Numbered from the stretch's first letter, positions 25,301-33,436 are shown. The stretch: 35,885 nucleotides of DNA from Thiotrichaceae bacterium (GCA_029939505.1 JAOZSV010000021.1:1-35885), one strand, 5' to 3'. Translations and numbers: made by a program. Notes: a model not told the origin generated them from the letters alone.

Positions 25301-26224
25301 TTTGGTAAATCCGTATCCTGCATACCCCTTTCGGGCAGCTTAGTTGAAGGTGCCGCGCAATCAACAATGGATAATATTTCGAGTGCGATTGAAGCTTTAG
25401 AAAGAGCGCATAAACAGAATCCGAGTGATACTAACCTTCGCTATATTAAAGAAAATATACGTGACGTTTTTAAAAACGAAAATGTCGTATTGCACCATAA
25501 CGCTAAATATGCGACGACACTTGCCTCAACGACGTATAGAAATCGCTTATTGAAACAATTTACTCAAGACGCTAATAGAGGGCTTCATGTTATTGCGACA
25601 GAAAATTACCTCCCGGATGGATGTTATACAGTGGGTGAGTTGATATTGCAAAAGCTAGATAGTCTCGAAGGCGACATGAGAGAAAAGAATAGGCATTTAG
25701 TGGAAACTCATATAGAAGAAAAGCTCAAAGTCATCGAAGCCATCTGTGTTAAACTGAAAACTTTTATTAAGGAGAAGAACACAATCAAGGCTGTGCGCGA
25801 TCCGGCTAATACACTTTACCCCATCCTAAATGTGATTGCTGGTGACGAGCCAGACAGTGATACTGAAAGCGAACTGGGTGGCACAGTACTCAATCGCTGG
25901 CTGGCTTTTCCTATCAGTGCCCTACATATTGAGAATTTCTGGAAAAACCAAGTTGAGCCACTTCGCTTTAAAGAGGACATGAAAGAAATGATGAAAGCGT
26001 ACTTTCATGCCTACTTATGTCAGCCAAATTATACGCTCCCGATACATAGCCACTATGATGACAATGCGTTGCCTTGGCTATTGTTACGTGGACCAGAAAT
26101 AGAGCAACGACTCAACGCACAATTTCAAACGCGCTATTTTGTCAGTTCCAAGTCTTTATCATTACTAAATATAATGTTATTAGCTCATACTGCAAAGGAG
26201 GAGAAAAATAATGGCTCAAATTGA
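22307..26224 (+). CDS. Large SF2-type helicase of a putative defence operon
   Basis: 1305 residues. The helicase core occupies about 450-950: Walker A GTPGIGKTTA (460-469), Walker B IVFFVDEVTGDG (661-672, DEVT rather than DEAD/DEAH), a motif III-like LIADASL (706-712), motif V MTSSGTRGISFPNA (898-911) and motif VI QGMYRGRGSG (932-941). Residues 1-400 have no family I recognise; YADFLLIV...FHLICYELS (167-192) could be a decayed nuclease fold. The C-terminal 350 residues are helical and unassigned. It starts 12 bases after the type IIG gene (AAAAGG upstream) and overlaps the next gene by 14 bases, so translation is probably coupled. By analogy with helicase-containing defence systems it may remodel or unwind foreign DNA. 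Confidence 0.75.
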   Translation: MTHDAEKNDEQTKNMDEFGSLQGRTYELGGLAGAIGALRPFRASKECKQQMARIISRLGEFKLSKIISQFGKEFDTKSLDLKSLKSAPSILSARLFQGYVQGFCETQQFIKSLPATTKPQLVWVYANPALGQETNDAFALAQQEFALIADFSDFNFSTLNETGKCPYADFLLIVRTYYNKAYQFHLICYELSTHNAPTIDTEINLSNPDDIFESLKRGKNTFTNLTKTRDFRIASETLGLEISQDLKNYFSGLLTHDKIAKKLFQGGGYVYSLYETIKDRIILNKPFDQWEKAKIEFHVVAFTDRHRHFLHLKEDESELLQNMGVIYQQGIKSGRYDFPEQQSKLREEQILNTENAILRNIRLNFPQVLKEPLRDLYYRATNIFECQQPNDDYLNYSFPTEKIEGYCPTATLPTFEQLQSWLPIGLAKQLQAAGLKSMQDAHAELVKSVWKDNDILVLSGTPGIGKTTALRNILSDYSCGYLLIYLSPRIQVNMDLMAKFDPTLEGNNLKGKEELICINTNSTLIKAADSHHGKAALSCCSQKIPDDPKFLFLSQEETESLEIKELKKNQSNYGRTEISAATEVSRYTHHGVFKTIMQAIHRLNDRYSYKRIIACVSTQSNRQRNRETTTVGDHLSKMFGDSHKKLDMTSIEQFANNIKEIVFFVDEVTGDGAGRKTVQEMIQFRKDVMDKFDDVGKSCPLKFRVLIADASLVNASSVESYLNEKQSQPEQILFTGDADCKGLSIEDTKILGQPAKIINANVYPAATLTLKWQPVLDFCAIKKEGDKGKVVAKAYRELENSLRLKLAQKLVERWQQKPKEQTIVIIQNKESIDQLRNAIIEYAKDKKCGYLDIICLHAHSKPQIKRDIVSPATVEEKSQKPREVPISQKGDLADIILMTSSGTRGISFPNASKIICLIPTFSIESNFMEFLQGMYRGRGSGKGNQLNREIELIIPQVLVAPPGGSTSAIKASQISNLFATLMLMRMSILTRLFGASKLFGKSVSCIPLSGSLVEGAAQSTMDNISSAIEALERAHKQNPSDTNLRYIKENIRDVFKNENVVLHHNAKYATTLASTTYRNRLLKQFTQDANRGLHVIATENYLPDGCYTVGELILQKLDSLEGDMREKNRHLVETHIEEKLKVIEAICVKLKTFIKEKNTIKAVRDPANTLYPILNVIAGDEPDSDTESELGGTVLNRWLAFPISALHIENFWKNQVEPLRFKEDMKEMMKAYFHAYLCQPNYTLPIHSHYDDNALPWLLLRGPEIEQRLNAQFQTRYFVSSKSLSLLNIMLLAHTAKEEKNNGSN

Positions 26225-29200
26225 GGAAAGCCGCATAAATCACGGCAAAATTGATCTAAGTCATCTGTTCAAGCCGATTATTGAGTGTCTTCAAAAAGAC
26301 GAGAATAGTCTGCTGAAAGAACATGAAGGCAAAATCTATGTGATGACAGACAAGATTATTGGGTGCATTCTCGAAAATCAGGCTTGTGTAAACAGTATGC
26401 GTAAGGAAGGGCATCTTTTTTCTGATCTCAAATGGGCAACTGCCATTGCCACATTGCACAAAGATAAAGTTGCCCAAAAGCAAATGAAACAGGCTGTTCA
26501 TTTGGAAGAGGTGATTTACGAGACTCTGCAATCCCTCTTATATGAAAAAGAGGTGGACTTTTTTGGGCAAAGTGCGTCATCCTATTTTGACGCATTAAGT
26601 GCCTTGGCAGGTAAAAAAAATGAGATAGGCAGACAGCAATCTGCCGCTTTTCCTGATGCCCAATTATTGAAAGACTACCCCGGTACTAGAGCTATCTTAC
26701 GTGTTCCTCGGCATACGATTCAAATGAAAGGTGAACTCTCAGAGGCATTTGTAAAGGCGGTCAAACAAGTCGTGGAAAAGAGATTATCTAGGGATGAATA
26801 CCCTGAAGATGAGATTGATTCAATCATTCAGACTATCGAAAAAGGCTTAGATGATAATACTAGCCCGTTAAGTCCAGCCTTAAAGGTTTTTGACGAAAAT
26901 GCGTATGGCAGAATACGGAGAACTTATGCCTGTAGTGTCTTAGAAAAAATGGTACCGGCACTTGATAATAATTCCCCAGCTATTTCCTATATTCGTAGAG
27001 TGAGTGATTTTAACGAACTTGTCCAAGGTACATTAGGGCTGTCAGCTAAAGATTTGGTACTTGAATTTCCTAATTCAGATGGGAAAGGCACGATGAATTT
27101 CGATCTGATGAACGAATTTTCCCGTGCTGACGCTTTAAAGAAATTGCCTTTTTGGTTTAGGTTCGATGAATTGCTTTTTGAAAGTACGAAGACAGAGAAC
27201 ATCACAACCACCTTGGGTCAACATTTCAAAATGAATGGTCAAGTGAGCGAAGGGTTTGATTCGGTGTTTGAATTTCGCGTCGATAAACTCACCACGATGG
27301 CAAATCTGCTTAAAGAAGCTTGTACGAAAGGACAAGGGTTCCCCAATGAATATGATATTCGCAAGGCTTTACGGATTGCTGTTCTTTATTATGTCGTTTT
27401 TTATCACATTCCTAATCCACAAAGCGAGCCTAAAGATGCCCTAGCCAATTACAATGAATTTCGTGAAAAATTAGCCAACTTAGTCGCCAATAAGGTTGGC
27501 TTGGAAGTCATTTTAGCGCGTATTGCAAAAGGGCTTAGTGATCATAGGATTATTCGTAACAACACTGCTATTCGGCAAGCTTTTAAAAAGTTATTACAAA
27601 GCCGTCAACCAGAGAAGTTTTTACCTAAACAAAAACTCTACCTCACCATCTCCAATGAGATTCTCAACAATACTGCTGGTATAGTGGGTGGAAAACCAAT
27701 TGTGTCACAAGACTATGATACGAGCTACCTAAAATTCCTGAAGGTAACGCGCTTTTCAGATGCTGATCCTAGCGCACTTTTAAAGGAAGAAATCCGCTTT
27801 ACCGAGTCACTGCGTTATTTAACACTTCCTGCAAACAATCAACCCCGAAAAAGAGAAATGAATCGTGATATTGATCGCAAAGTGCTTGGTGTGCTTTTCA
27901 TGCCCAAAGATAACGAAATGCGTTATTTCGCGTTGCCATTTAAAACATTCACCAATCTGATTATTTCTTATGATAGAAACCAGATAAACGGCATAAACCC
28001 ACAATCTGGCAAAGATGATTATTTGACAGGGCTTGCCCAACTCACTTACGTGTTGTTGGTGTATGGGGTACTCAAGGCGGTTGAACGTCTTGAAGCTGAA
28101 TACCAACAAAGTCTTCTTGAGACGACTGATGATAACAGTATAAAACATGCGAACCGAACAATGATGTTGATGTTGTCGTTATTTCCTGATGAAGAAAAAC
28201 ACTTTACCCATGATGCACACAAGGCAATTGAACATATCATTAGACAGTACATGCCGACTAAAAGTCAGGGATTTAGGCTCCTTTACTCTAAAAACTGGGA
28301 TGAGTTTGTCAAACAGAGTAGCTCGGAACAAATAAAAGAACAAGCGAATAACCACATTCAACAGGAGATGAAAAAGGATTATCGTGCCGCCAACATCATA
28401 GGAGGCTTGTCTTCCGGCTTAGACTCACTCTGGCATTTGCCCGATGAACCCAGTCTGAAAAAAGTCGCCATGATTGTCGTAACATCACGCGCTTGTGATA
28501 AAACCCGTCAAGATTCTGAGATAGCTGATCGTAAAGTCATGTATGGCAACATCCATCGCTTTGAATATGAAACTCAAGACGAAAATGGCTTGAAGCACTT
28601 TTACCGACATCAACCCGTCGAAGCCTTCTGCGATGACATGAATGTGGCCGATAGTTTCAAAAACCCTTCGGTGCTTTTTCGTACCATCAGGCAATTATAT
28701 AAGGAAGGTTGTCGTAATGTGATCGTTGTGACAAAGGTACCTTTTACTCGTCGCATACGCATGACGACAGATGAGAATACCACTTATATCAACCCCAAAA
28801 TTCTTCATGAATTGTATAAAAAAATGCCTGAACTTCGGATTTATCCGTTATTCACTCAAAAGTCTTATGGTGTGCGTCTGCTGCCAAAACAGCCTAGACA
28901 ACCCATGTTCATTCCTTATAATCCAAGTTATGACGAGTCTATTCCAGATGAACCGAATAATAGCACCTTATTTCGTGCCGCCTCGGTGCTGACTAATCAT
29001 GTCATTGAAAAAAAATGGGAAGTGGGTGATAAATTGCATAGTGGTATCACAGATTACCTGTTTCGGTGGTATCCTGAAACAGCAACCATTCAAAGTCAGG
29101 CGATGGCGGCATTGACGAACCACGGTAAAGAACAAACCGGTTTACACGAAATCCTCAGATTTTTACATGCCAATGCTTTTGAGCAAGTTCTTGGGAGTAA

Positions 29201-29420
29201 GAATGCACTAGAAGCCAAGCTAGATGCGCTTGAAACAATCATTGGAAACAGACACGAGAATATTGGGCATCAGGCCGATTCGTTAAAGTTTCCTAAACCC
29301 AAGAAAGGCGAAGGTCCTAACAACAAAACTCATGACTTTTCAATTAACATGATTGCTTTGCTCAAGCATCTTGAAAATCAATCGAATGAGTACCGCAAAA
29401 AATTTGTGCATCAAAAATAG
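26211..29420 (+). CDS. Large protein of unknown family, partner of the helicase
   Basis: 1069 residues; no known family recognised. It begins inside the helicase gene with a very strong Shine-Dalgarno (AAAGGAGGAG, 8 bases before ATG). Residues 1-500 look alpha-helical. Residues about 545-600 form a strand-rich part (RKVLGVLFMPKDNEMRYFAL). Residues 750-892 alternate strand and helix: KKVAMIVVTSR, then FRTIRQLYKEGCRNVIVVTK, then PELRIYPLFTQKSYGVRLLP, with conserved-looking R, D, K and Y. This could be a Rossmann-like or RNase H/PIWI-like fold, but I cannot show catalytic residues. The C-terminal tail is basic. Its tight coupling to the helicase suggests the two proteins form a complex. No transmembrane segment or signal peptide. 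Confidence 0.65.
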   Translation: MAQIEESRINHGKIDLSHLFKPIIECLQKDENSLLKEHEGKIYVMTDKIIGCILENQACVNSMRKEGHLFSDLKWATAIATLHKDKVAQKQMKQAVHLEEVIYETLQSLLYEKEVDFFGQSASSYFDALSALAGKKNEIGRQQSAAFPDAQLLKDYPGTRAILRVPRHTIQMKGELSEAFVKAVKQVVEKRLSRDEYPEDEIDSIIQTIEKGLDDNTSPLSPALKVFDENAYGRIRRTYACSVLEKMVPALDNNSPAISYIRRVSDFNELVQGTLGLSAKDLVLEFPNSDGKGTMNFDLMNEFSRADALKKLPFWFRFDELLFESTKTENITTTLGQHFKMNGQVSEGFDSVFEFRVDKLTTMANLLKEACTKGQGFPNEYDIRKALRIAVLYYVVFYHIPNPQSEPKDALANYNEFREKLANLVANKVGLEVILARIAKGLSDHRIIRNNTAIRQAFKKLLQSRQPEKFLPKQKLYLTISNEILNNTAGIVGGKPIVSQDYDTSYLKFLKVTRFSDADPSALLKEEIRFTESLRYLTLPANNQPRKREMNRDIDRKVLGVLFMPKDNEMRYFALPFKTFTNLIISYDRNQINGINPQSGKDDYLTGLAQLTYVLLVYGVLKAVERLEAEYQQSLLETTDDNSIKHANRTMMLMLSLFPDEEKHFTHDAHKAIEHIIRQYMPTKSQGFRLLYSKNWDEFVKQSSSEQIKEQANNHIQQEMKKDYRAANIIGGLSSGLDSLWHLPDEPSLKKVAMIVVTSRACDKTRQDSEIADRKVMYGNIHRFEYETQDENGLKHFYRHQPVEAFCDDMNVADSFKNPSVLFRTIRQLYKEGCRNVIVVTKVPFTRRIRMTTDENTTYINPKILHELYKKMPELRIYPLFTQKSYGVRLLPKQPRQPMFIPYNPSYDESIPDEPNNSTLFRAASVLTNHVIEKKWEVGDKLHSGITDYLFRWYPETATIQSQAMAALTNHGKEQTGLHEILRFLHANAFEQVLGSKNALEAKLDALETIIGNRHENIGHQADSLKFPKPKKGEGPNNKTHDFSINMIALLKHLENQSNEYRKKFVHQK

Positions 29421-29481
29421 AATATCACGACTGGCAAAAAATTAACGCTTAAGTATTGAAGCCGGATTCTTTCTGATTTTT

Positions 29482-29593
29482 CTAGTACACTGTCAAGCGG
29501 AAATTTCCAGTTTATTGAGAAATCCGATTTTTTGAAAAAATCGGATTTCTTTGACTTTTGAGTGGTACGGAAACTTCCGCTCTCCTGCACTAG
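29482..29593. mobile_element. MITE-like inverted repeat with palindromic core
   Basis: CTAGTACACTGTCAAGCGGA (from 29482) and the complement of the right end (CTAGTGCAGGAGAGCGGAAG, read from 29593) match imperfectly over about 25 bases. The centre is the palindrome 29518-29550. No coding capacity. It lies in the 225-base gap after the operon. Confidence 0.55.
29518..29550. repeat. T/A-tract palindrome, AGAAATCCGA arm type
   Basis: AGAAATCCGATTTTTT, G, then the complement; 33 bp. Same type as 205-237 and 32087-32119. It may terminate transcription of the operon 98 bases upstream. Confidence 0.8.
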
Positions 29594-29644
29594 TATCAAA
29601 AAATTCCTAAAAAATTTATGCCTACCCAACAAGTCAAAACCTTA

Positions 29645-30622
29645 GTATAACGCTTTGAAAATCAAATAGATACATATAAACAAAGCGACTACAACGAAAC
29701 CAAAACGCGCATTGAGTTCATCAATCCGTTTTTTACCGCTTTAGGCTGGGATGTAGAAAACAAGCAAGGGCTTTCCATCACTCATTGCCCTGTTATCCAC
29801 GAAGACACCTTAAAAATTGGCAGGGCAACCAAAATCCCCGATTATAGTTTTCGTGTCGGCGGGGTGCGAAAGTTTTTTGTCGAAGCGAAAAAACCGTCAA
29901 TCAGCCTAAAAAATGATCCTGAACCCGCTTATCAATTGCGCCGCTATGGCTGGAATGCCAAACTCTCTCTCAGCATTGTTACCAACTTTGCTGAATTTGC
30001 CGTTTATGATTGTCGGAAAAAACCGGGAAAAACCGATTCGCCAGCAATAGGCGCGAATTAAACAAAGTCGTTCAACAAACCATTGATCGCACTGTCTTTA
30101 TTACTCAAAGTCTTGGAAGATGAACAAAGCGTTATCTCGCAACTCTCTTTATTAACTGATGTGACGCACTATGTTTCCAAGATGTTTAAGAAATCTTTGA
30201 AAAAAATCGAATCTAGGCTAAAGTTTTTTCTTCAAAAAAACTTTAGCCTAGATTTCTAAACGGCGAAACGATGTTTAAGAAATCCTTTGAAAAAATCGGA
30301 TTTCTAAGCTCGAATAGAATCGCTTTGCGTCACATCAGTTATTAAAAGAACGGGTGTTACCCGATTTAGATAACCATATAAAATATTGTAACTCATTGAT
30401 TAGTAATGATTTTTATAAATTCAACCATTAGGGCTTTTAGATGAGGAGACATTGTATCGGATTAATGCATTTGACTGGGAGGCGGAATTTGCAGACGCGA
30501 TGAAAGCGGGGGGGCTTTGATGCGGTGATTGGAAATCCGCCTTATGGGGATTTTTTGTCACCCGTGGTTTATCAATTGTATGGTTTGACGAAAGGGGAGT
30601 TTGAGATTGTGGAGAACAGCAA
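29645..30622 (+). pseudogene. Decayed copy of the type IIG restriction-modification gene
   Basis: 29645-30025 matches the 5' end of the gene at 19268 almost base for base (RYGWNAKLSLSIVTNFAEFA and the EAKKP nuclease motif are intact), but has no start codon. It then jumps across deletions: a fragment equal to about 19930-19975 is joined to one equal to about 20705-20790, which is interrupted by an insertion (30155-30339). Fragments around NPPY and the last 60 bases of the gene follow, with stop codons. The copy keeps gene order from start to end, so it is a decayed whole gene rather than a random fragment. 30623-30745 holds no gene. Confidence 0.85.
30155..30339. mobile_element. 185-bp MITE-like insertion in the type IIG relic
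   Basis: 14-bp terminal inverted repeats ACTGATGTGACGCA (30155-30168) and TGCGTCACATCAGT (30326-30339), bracketed by a 5-bp direct repeat TATTA (30150-30154, 30340-30344). The intact gene has the empty site CTCTCTTTATTAAAAGAACG at about 20756, so both the insertion and the duplication are directly shown. The interior holds a nested palindrome, CTAGGCTAAAG to CTTTAGCCTAG (30213-30251), and an AAGAAATCC-type palindrome (30278-30307). No open reading frame. Confidence 0.85.
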
Positions 30623-30772
30623 AGTTTTGTCCAAATCTTTCTAAAAAATCGGATTTTTAAGTCGCAATATTTATCTGGATAACTATTTTACAGGGGGTGA
30701 GGTGAGTGATTCACGGGTGATTGAATTCTCAAATTGACTCAGATATAGCATTGGCCGATTGAGTCAAGTACA

Positions 30773-31351
30773 TTATTTAAGACAATGCTCGAAACAATTT
30801 TGAGCGTCTGTAGAAGTAATCGTTTCTAAGGCTTGGGCAATTGCTTCATAAAGTTTTTCCAAAGAAGTTATCGTTGCTTTTTTAAGAGAATTTTTGACTT
30901 TCGCCCAGATCAACTCAATCGGATTCAATTCGGGAGAGTAAGGGGGTAAAAAGAGAATTTGAACCCCTGTTGATTCAATTAGTTCAATGATTTCTAGGTC
31001 TTTGTGAGTGGAAGCATTATCCATAACTCCTACCTTACCGGGTTGAAGGAGTGGAAATAGAAATTGTCTTACAAAAAATTCAAAGACATGAACGGTTAAT
31101 GTACCTTCAAAACACATAGCGGTTAGAATTCCATGACTTCCCAAAGCACCAATCGTACTGACTCGAGTACCTTTAGTGAGAGAATTAGGAATATAAGCTC
31201 TTTCTCCTTTATTTGAACGAGCAAAACGACCCGTCATATTTCTCAAAGCACCCGTTTCATCAATAAAAATGAGATCGGATGGATTGAATTTTGACACATT
31301 TTCTTGATATTTCGCCAGCCTCTCCAGATTTTGAGGTTTTTCTCGGTTCAA
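30773..31351 (-). pseudogene. IS630 transposase, DDE catalytic part (frame 3)
   Basis: 192 residues carrying the catalytic triad: D in LIFIDETGALR, D in VGVMDNASTHKD and E in LNPIELIWAKVKN, with PPYSPELNP between. All three acidic residues are present. It joins the preceding frame near a run of nine A on the coding strand (31360-31368), where ITRKKK changes to a frame reading NREKPQNLERLAKYQ. The run may be a mutation or a slippery site that makes the full enzyme at low level. Confidence 0.8.
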
Positions 31352-31538
31352 ATAAGCTCTTTTTTTTTCGAGTGATTTTTAGCTTTTTTAAAGTTCGAAC
31401 AATTGTCGAACGACTAACAGGTTCAAAGTTCTGACCATACTCGGAACGAATCTCTTCCAAAGTCAACGCAGGTTGTTCTTTAATGAGTTCTTGAATCCTG
31501 TTTTCGCCAGCACGCTTTCGCTTTTCGACCACCACCAT
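31260..31538 (-). pseudogene. IS630 transposase, middle part (frame 2)
   Basis: 92-residue frame. RIQELIKEQPALTLEEIRSE and STIVRTLKKLKITRKKKSLF are the second helix-turn-helix region of IS630 transposases. Real homology ends at the A9 run; residues after that are out of frame. Confidence 0.75.
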
Positions 31539-31707
31539 ATGCTTTAGGAGCTGCGTTTCCCGTTAAAAAATAACGTTTAAGCAAATTCGTCACAAAACTA
31601 AAGGAAACTTTAAAACGTTTTGCTAGTATTCGCATTGAACCTTCATCATTTTCATAAGCATCTATTATTTTTTGACGCAAATCAATTGAATAAGCTTTTC
31701 CCATCAA
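31480..31707 (-). pseudogene. IS630 transposase, N-terminal helix-turn-helix part (frame 1)
   Basis: 75 residues, beginning MMGKAYSIDLRQKIIDAYEN and containing ILAKRFKVSFSFVTNLLKRY, a typical IS630 N-terminal DNA-binding helix-turn-helix. After YGGGRK the frame is lost and homology continues in the frame 31260-31538. With two breaks in one gene, the enzyme is probably dead unless both are recoded. Confidence 0.75.
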
Positions 31708-31782
31708 ATTTCTCCAAATTGGGTTTAAAATTCAATTTATTATAAACCTATTTTGTACTTTATGCAATCGGTCAATGCTATA

Positions 31783-31947
31783 CCAATCGTGTTAGCAGCA
31801 GTGTTGGTACTCAGTGGTGGATATTTATTGCGCCACTACTTTATGTATGCGGGGACTTATGAACGTCCTTATCCCGCGATGAATAGTGTTCAACAACATT
31901 CACAGGCTCCGGTCGAAAAACCGCTTATTCAACGGCATGAAGTATAA
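31783..31947 (+). pseudogene. 3' remnant of an NrfD-like membrane protein gene
   Basis: After the right end of the IS element the frame reads IVLAAVLVLSGGYLLRHYFM and then a short hydrophilic tail to a stop at 31947. The pattern of a hydrophobic helix with GGxLLRxxxxYAG resembles the last span of NrfD/PsrC-type quinol-interacting membrane subunits. The apparent ATGs at 31753 and 31762 belong to the IS end, so no native start remains. The 5' part of the gene is not found on the other side of the IS, where the type IIG relic lies. Confidence 0.55.
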
Positions 31948-32311
31948 AATCCTAAAAAAAACCGGCGAGGTTTAGCGAAAACGCAGATTCGCCCCTACAG
32001 CCACAGAATATGCGGGGTTTTGTAGGGGCATCTCTGTTAAATTTGAAGCCATTTTACCGTTTTTTTTTCACCCCTATGCGAAAACGAGAAATCCGATTTT
32101 TTTCAAAAATCGGATTTCTTTACCCTCAAGAATACCTCATTTTTCAAACGGAACACGAAAACGAGCGATTTTTTTCAAAAATCGGATTTCTTTACCCTCA
32201 CTGGTGTTGACTCGTATGGGTTTAGCTTCTCGTACCTCTATCCACCCGACGACTCAGCTTATTGATTATTATTAATTTAAAGAGTGCCTAATCATTGAGA
32301 TATTAATTTTT
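31948..32311. repeat. Gene-free repeat-rich region
   Basis: No gene seen; an open frame at 32010-32210 is made of repeats. Contents: inverted GCCCCTACA/TGTAGGGGC (31991-31999, 32021-32029); the palindrome AGAAATCCGATTTTT at 32087-32119; and a second damaged copy at 32165-32189. The two copies lie in matching context (CGAAAACGAG before, TTTACCCTCA after), so they arose by a local duplication of about 70 bp. Confidence 0.7.
32087..32119. repeat. T/A-tract palindrome, AGAAATCCGA arm type
   Basis: AGAAATCCGATTTTT with the complement after a short loop, 33 bp. The next copy (32165-32189) has lost part of its left arm (GCGATTTTT instead of GAAATCCGATTTTT), which shows how these palindromes decay. 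Confidence 0.8.
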
Positions 32312-32359
32312 TTGACCTTGGTTTCCGTTAGTTCGTATCAACACAGGACAAATTTAATA

Positions 32360-33361
32360 ATGTTCACAATACCACAAACAGACTCACAAAGTTTTATTTC
32401 CTTGATTTTAAACAGGTTATCCCCACTTGGTCCGAGGGTCAAAAAGACCTTCACGCGACTGATGTTATTGACGCTCCTAGCAATGGCATCAAGTCCTGCC
32501 AATGCTTGGCTCTTCAACAGACCGCCTAAAGTGACGATTATCAGCCCGACGACCAGTGATAACATCTATGTCACCGAAGACGACACCATAGACATCGCTG
32601 GTACCGCCGAGGATTTAGGAGGCATCAAGCGTGTTGATTGGATACTCTTCGATTTAGATGCCTGGGAAGAGATTGATTCTGGTGAGGCGACTATTAACAA
32701 AGTGGGTTTCTCAGCCACTTGGTATGTTAATGATATCGAACTACCAGATGGTACGAGTTATATTACTGTTATCGCCTTTGATCTGCTTGGTGGTTCTAAC
32801 CATGATCGTTTAACCATTCTTCGATCTAAGGAACCTTTGAAAGAAATCTTCGACGATGACATTGCCCAATCTGATCCCAAAGAGTCTTGTGGACGACAAA
32901 CAGGTGATCCCATTGACACTGCCACAGGCGCACAATTTCTTGGGCAAACCTTACTCACTGTCCAAGGCATCATGCCAATTTCCTTCGCTTTGGAATATAA
33001 CTCTTTGCTGACCAAAAAAGGAGTCACTGGTCGAGGTTGGGGAAACCAAAATGTCAGTACCCGTTTAGAAGAATTAGACAACGGCGATGTCAAAATTCAC
33101 TGGACAACGAATCGTTACAATCTTTTCATCAAACAAGCCGATGGACAATATGAGTCGTCTCACTCAGCTTGTCTGTTTGACAAGTTAGTCAAAAACGCGG
33201 AGGGTAGTTTTACCCTCTCTCGCAAAAATCAGACAGTTTATCAGTTCAATGCCCAAGGGCAACTGATTCAGAGGGGCAATAAGAATGATCAGTCCTTAAC
33301 CTTCAGTTACGATGGTGACGGGCGGCCCGGACCACAGAACCCGTTTCTGGTGTCTTCTTAG
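32360..33361 (+). pseudogene. RHS/YD-repeat secreted protein, N-terminal part
   Basis: Start set at ATG 32360 (AGGA 11 bases upstream). A hydrophobic signal or membrane segment (LMLLTLLAMASSPANA) lies near residues 35-50. An Ig-like domain follows (PKVTIISPTTSDNIYVTEDD) and then a DUF6531-like RHS N-terminal domain (GDPIDTATGAQFL, FALEYNSLLTKKG, GRGWG). Reading continues through YQFNAQGQLIQRGNKN to YDGDGR at about 33330. There an indel shifts the frame: the true continuation, TEPVSGVFLDYAYNNEGLLE, is in another frame and runs to the palindrome at 33437. RHS proteins form hollow shells around a C-terminal toxin or act as adhesins. Confidence 0.8.
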
Positions 33362-33436
33362 ATTATGCCTACAACAATGAGGGTTTATTGGAAACCGTCA
33401 CAGACCCACTGGATCGCCAAGCCAAACTGGAATATG

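Larger units (their letters stand above)
30746..31780 (-). mobile_element. IS630-family insertion sequence
   Basis: Terminal inverted repeats TAGCATTGGCCGATTG (left) and TAGCATTGACCGATTG (right, complement), with AAGTACA matching again after a 4-base mismatch. TA flanks both ends (30744-30745 and 31781-31782), the target duplication expected for IS630/Tc1 elements. The 1035-bp element contains a transposase gene on the minus strand in three frames. Confidence 0.88.

Noticed and set aside
19268-29420. Assignment as BREX, DISARM, Hachiman or pPIWI-RE
   Set aside because: The hallmark proteins of these systems or their motifs were not seen. Only the general helicase-plus-modification theme is shared.
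31753-31782. ATG codons as the true start of the 64-residue frame
   Set aside because: They lie within the right inverted repeat of the IS630 element, so the frame is a gene remnant read from IS sequence.
32010-32210. Open frame of 66 codons
   Set aside because: It is made of duplicated palindromic repeats (the peptide FFSKIGFLYP occurs twice) and has no ribosome binding site.
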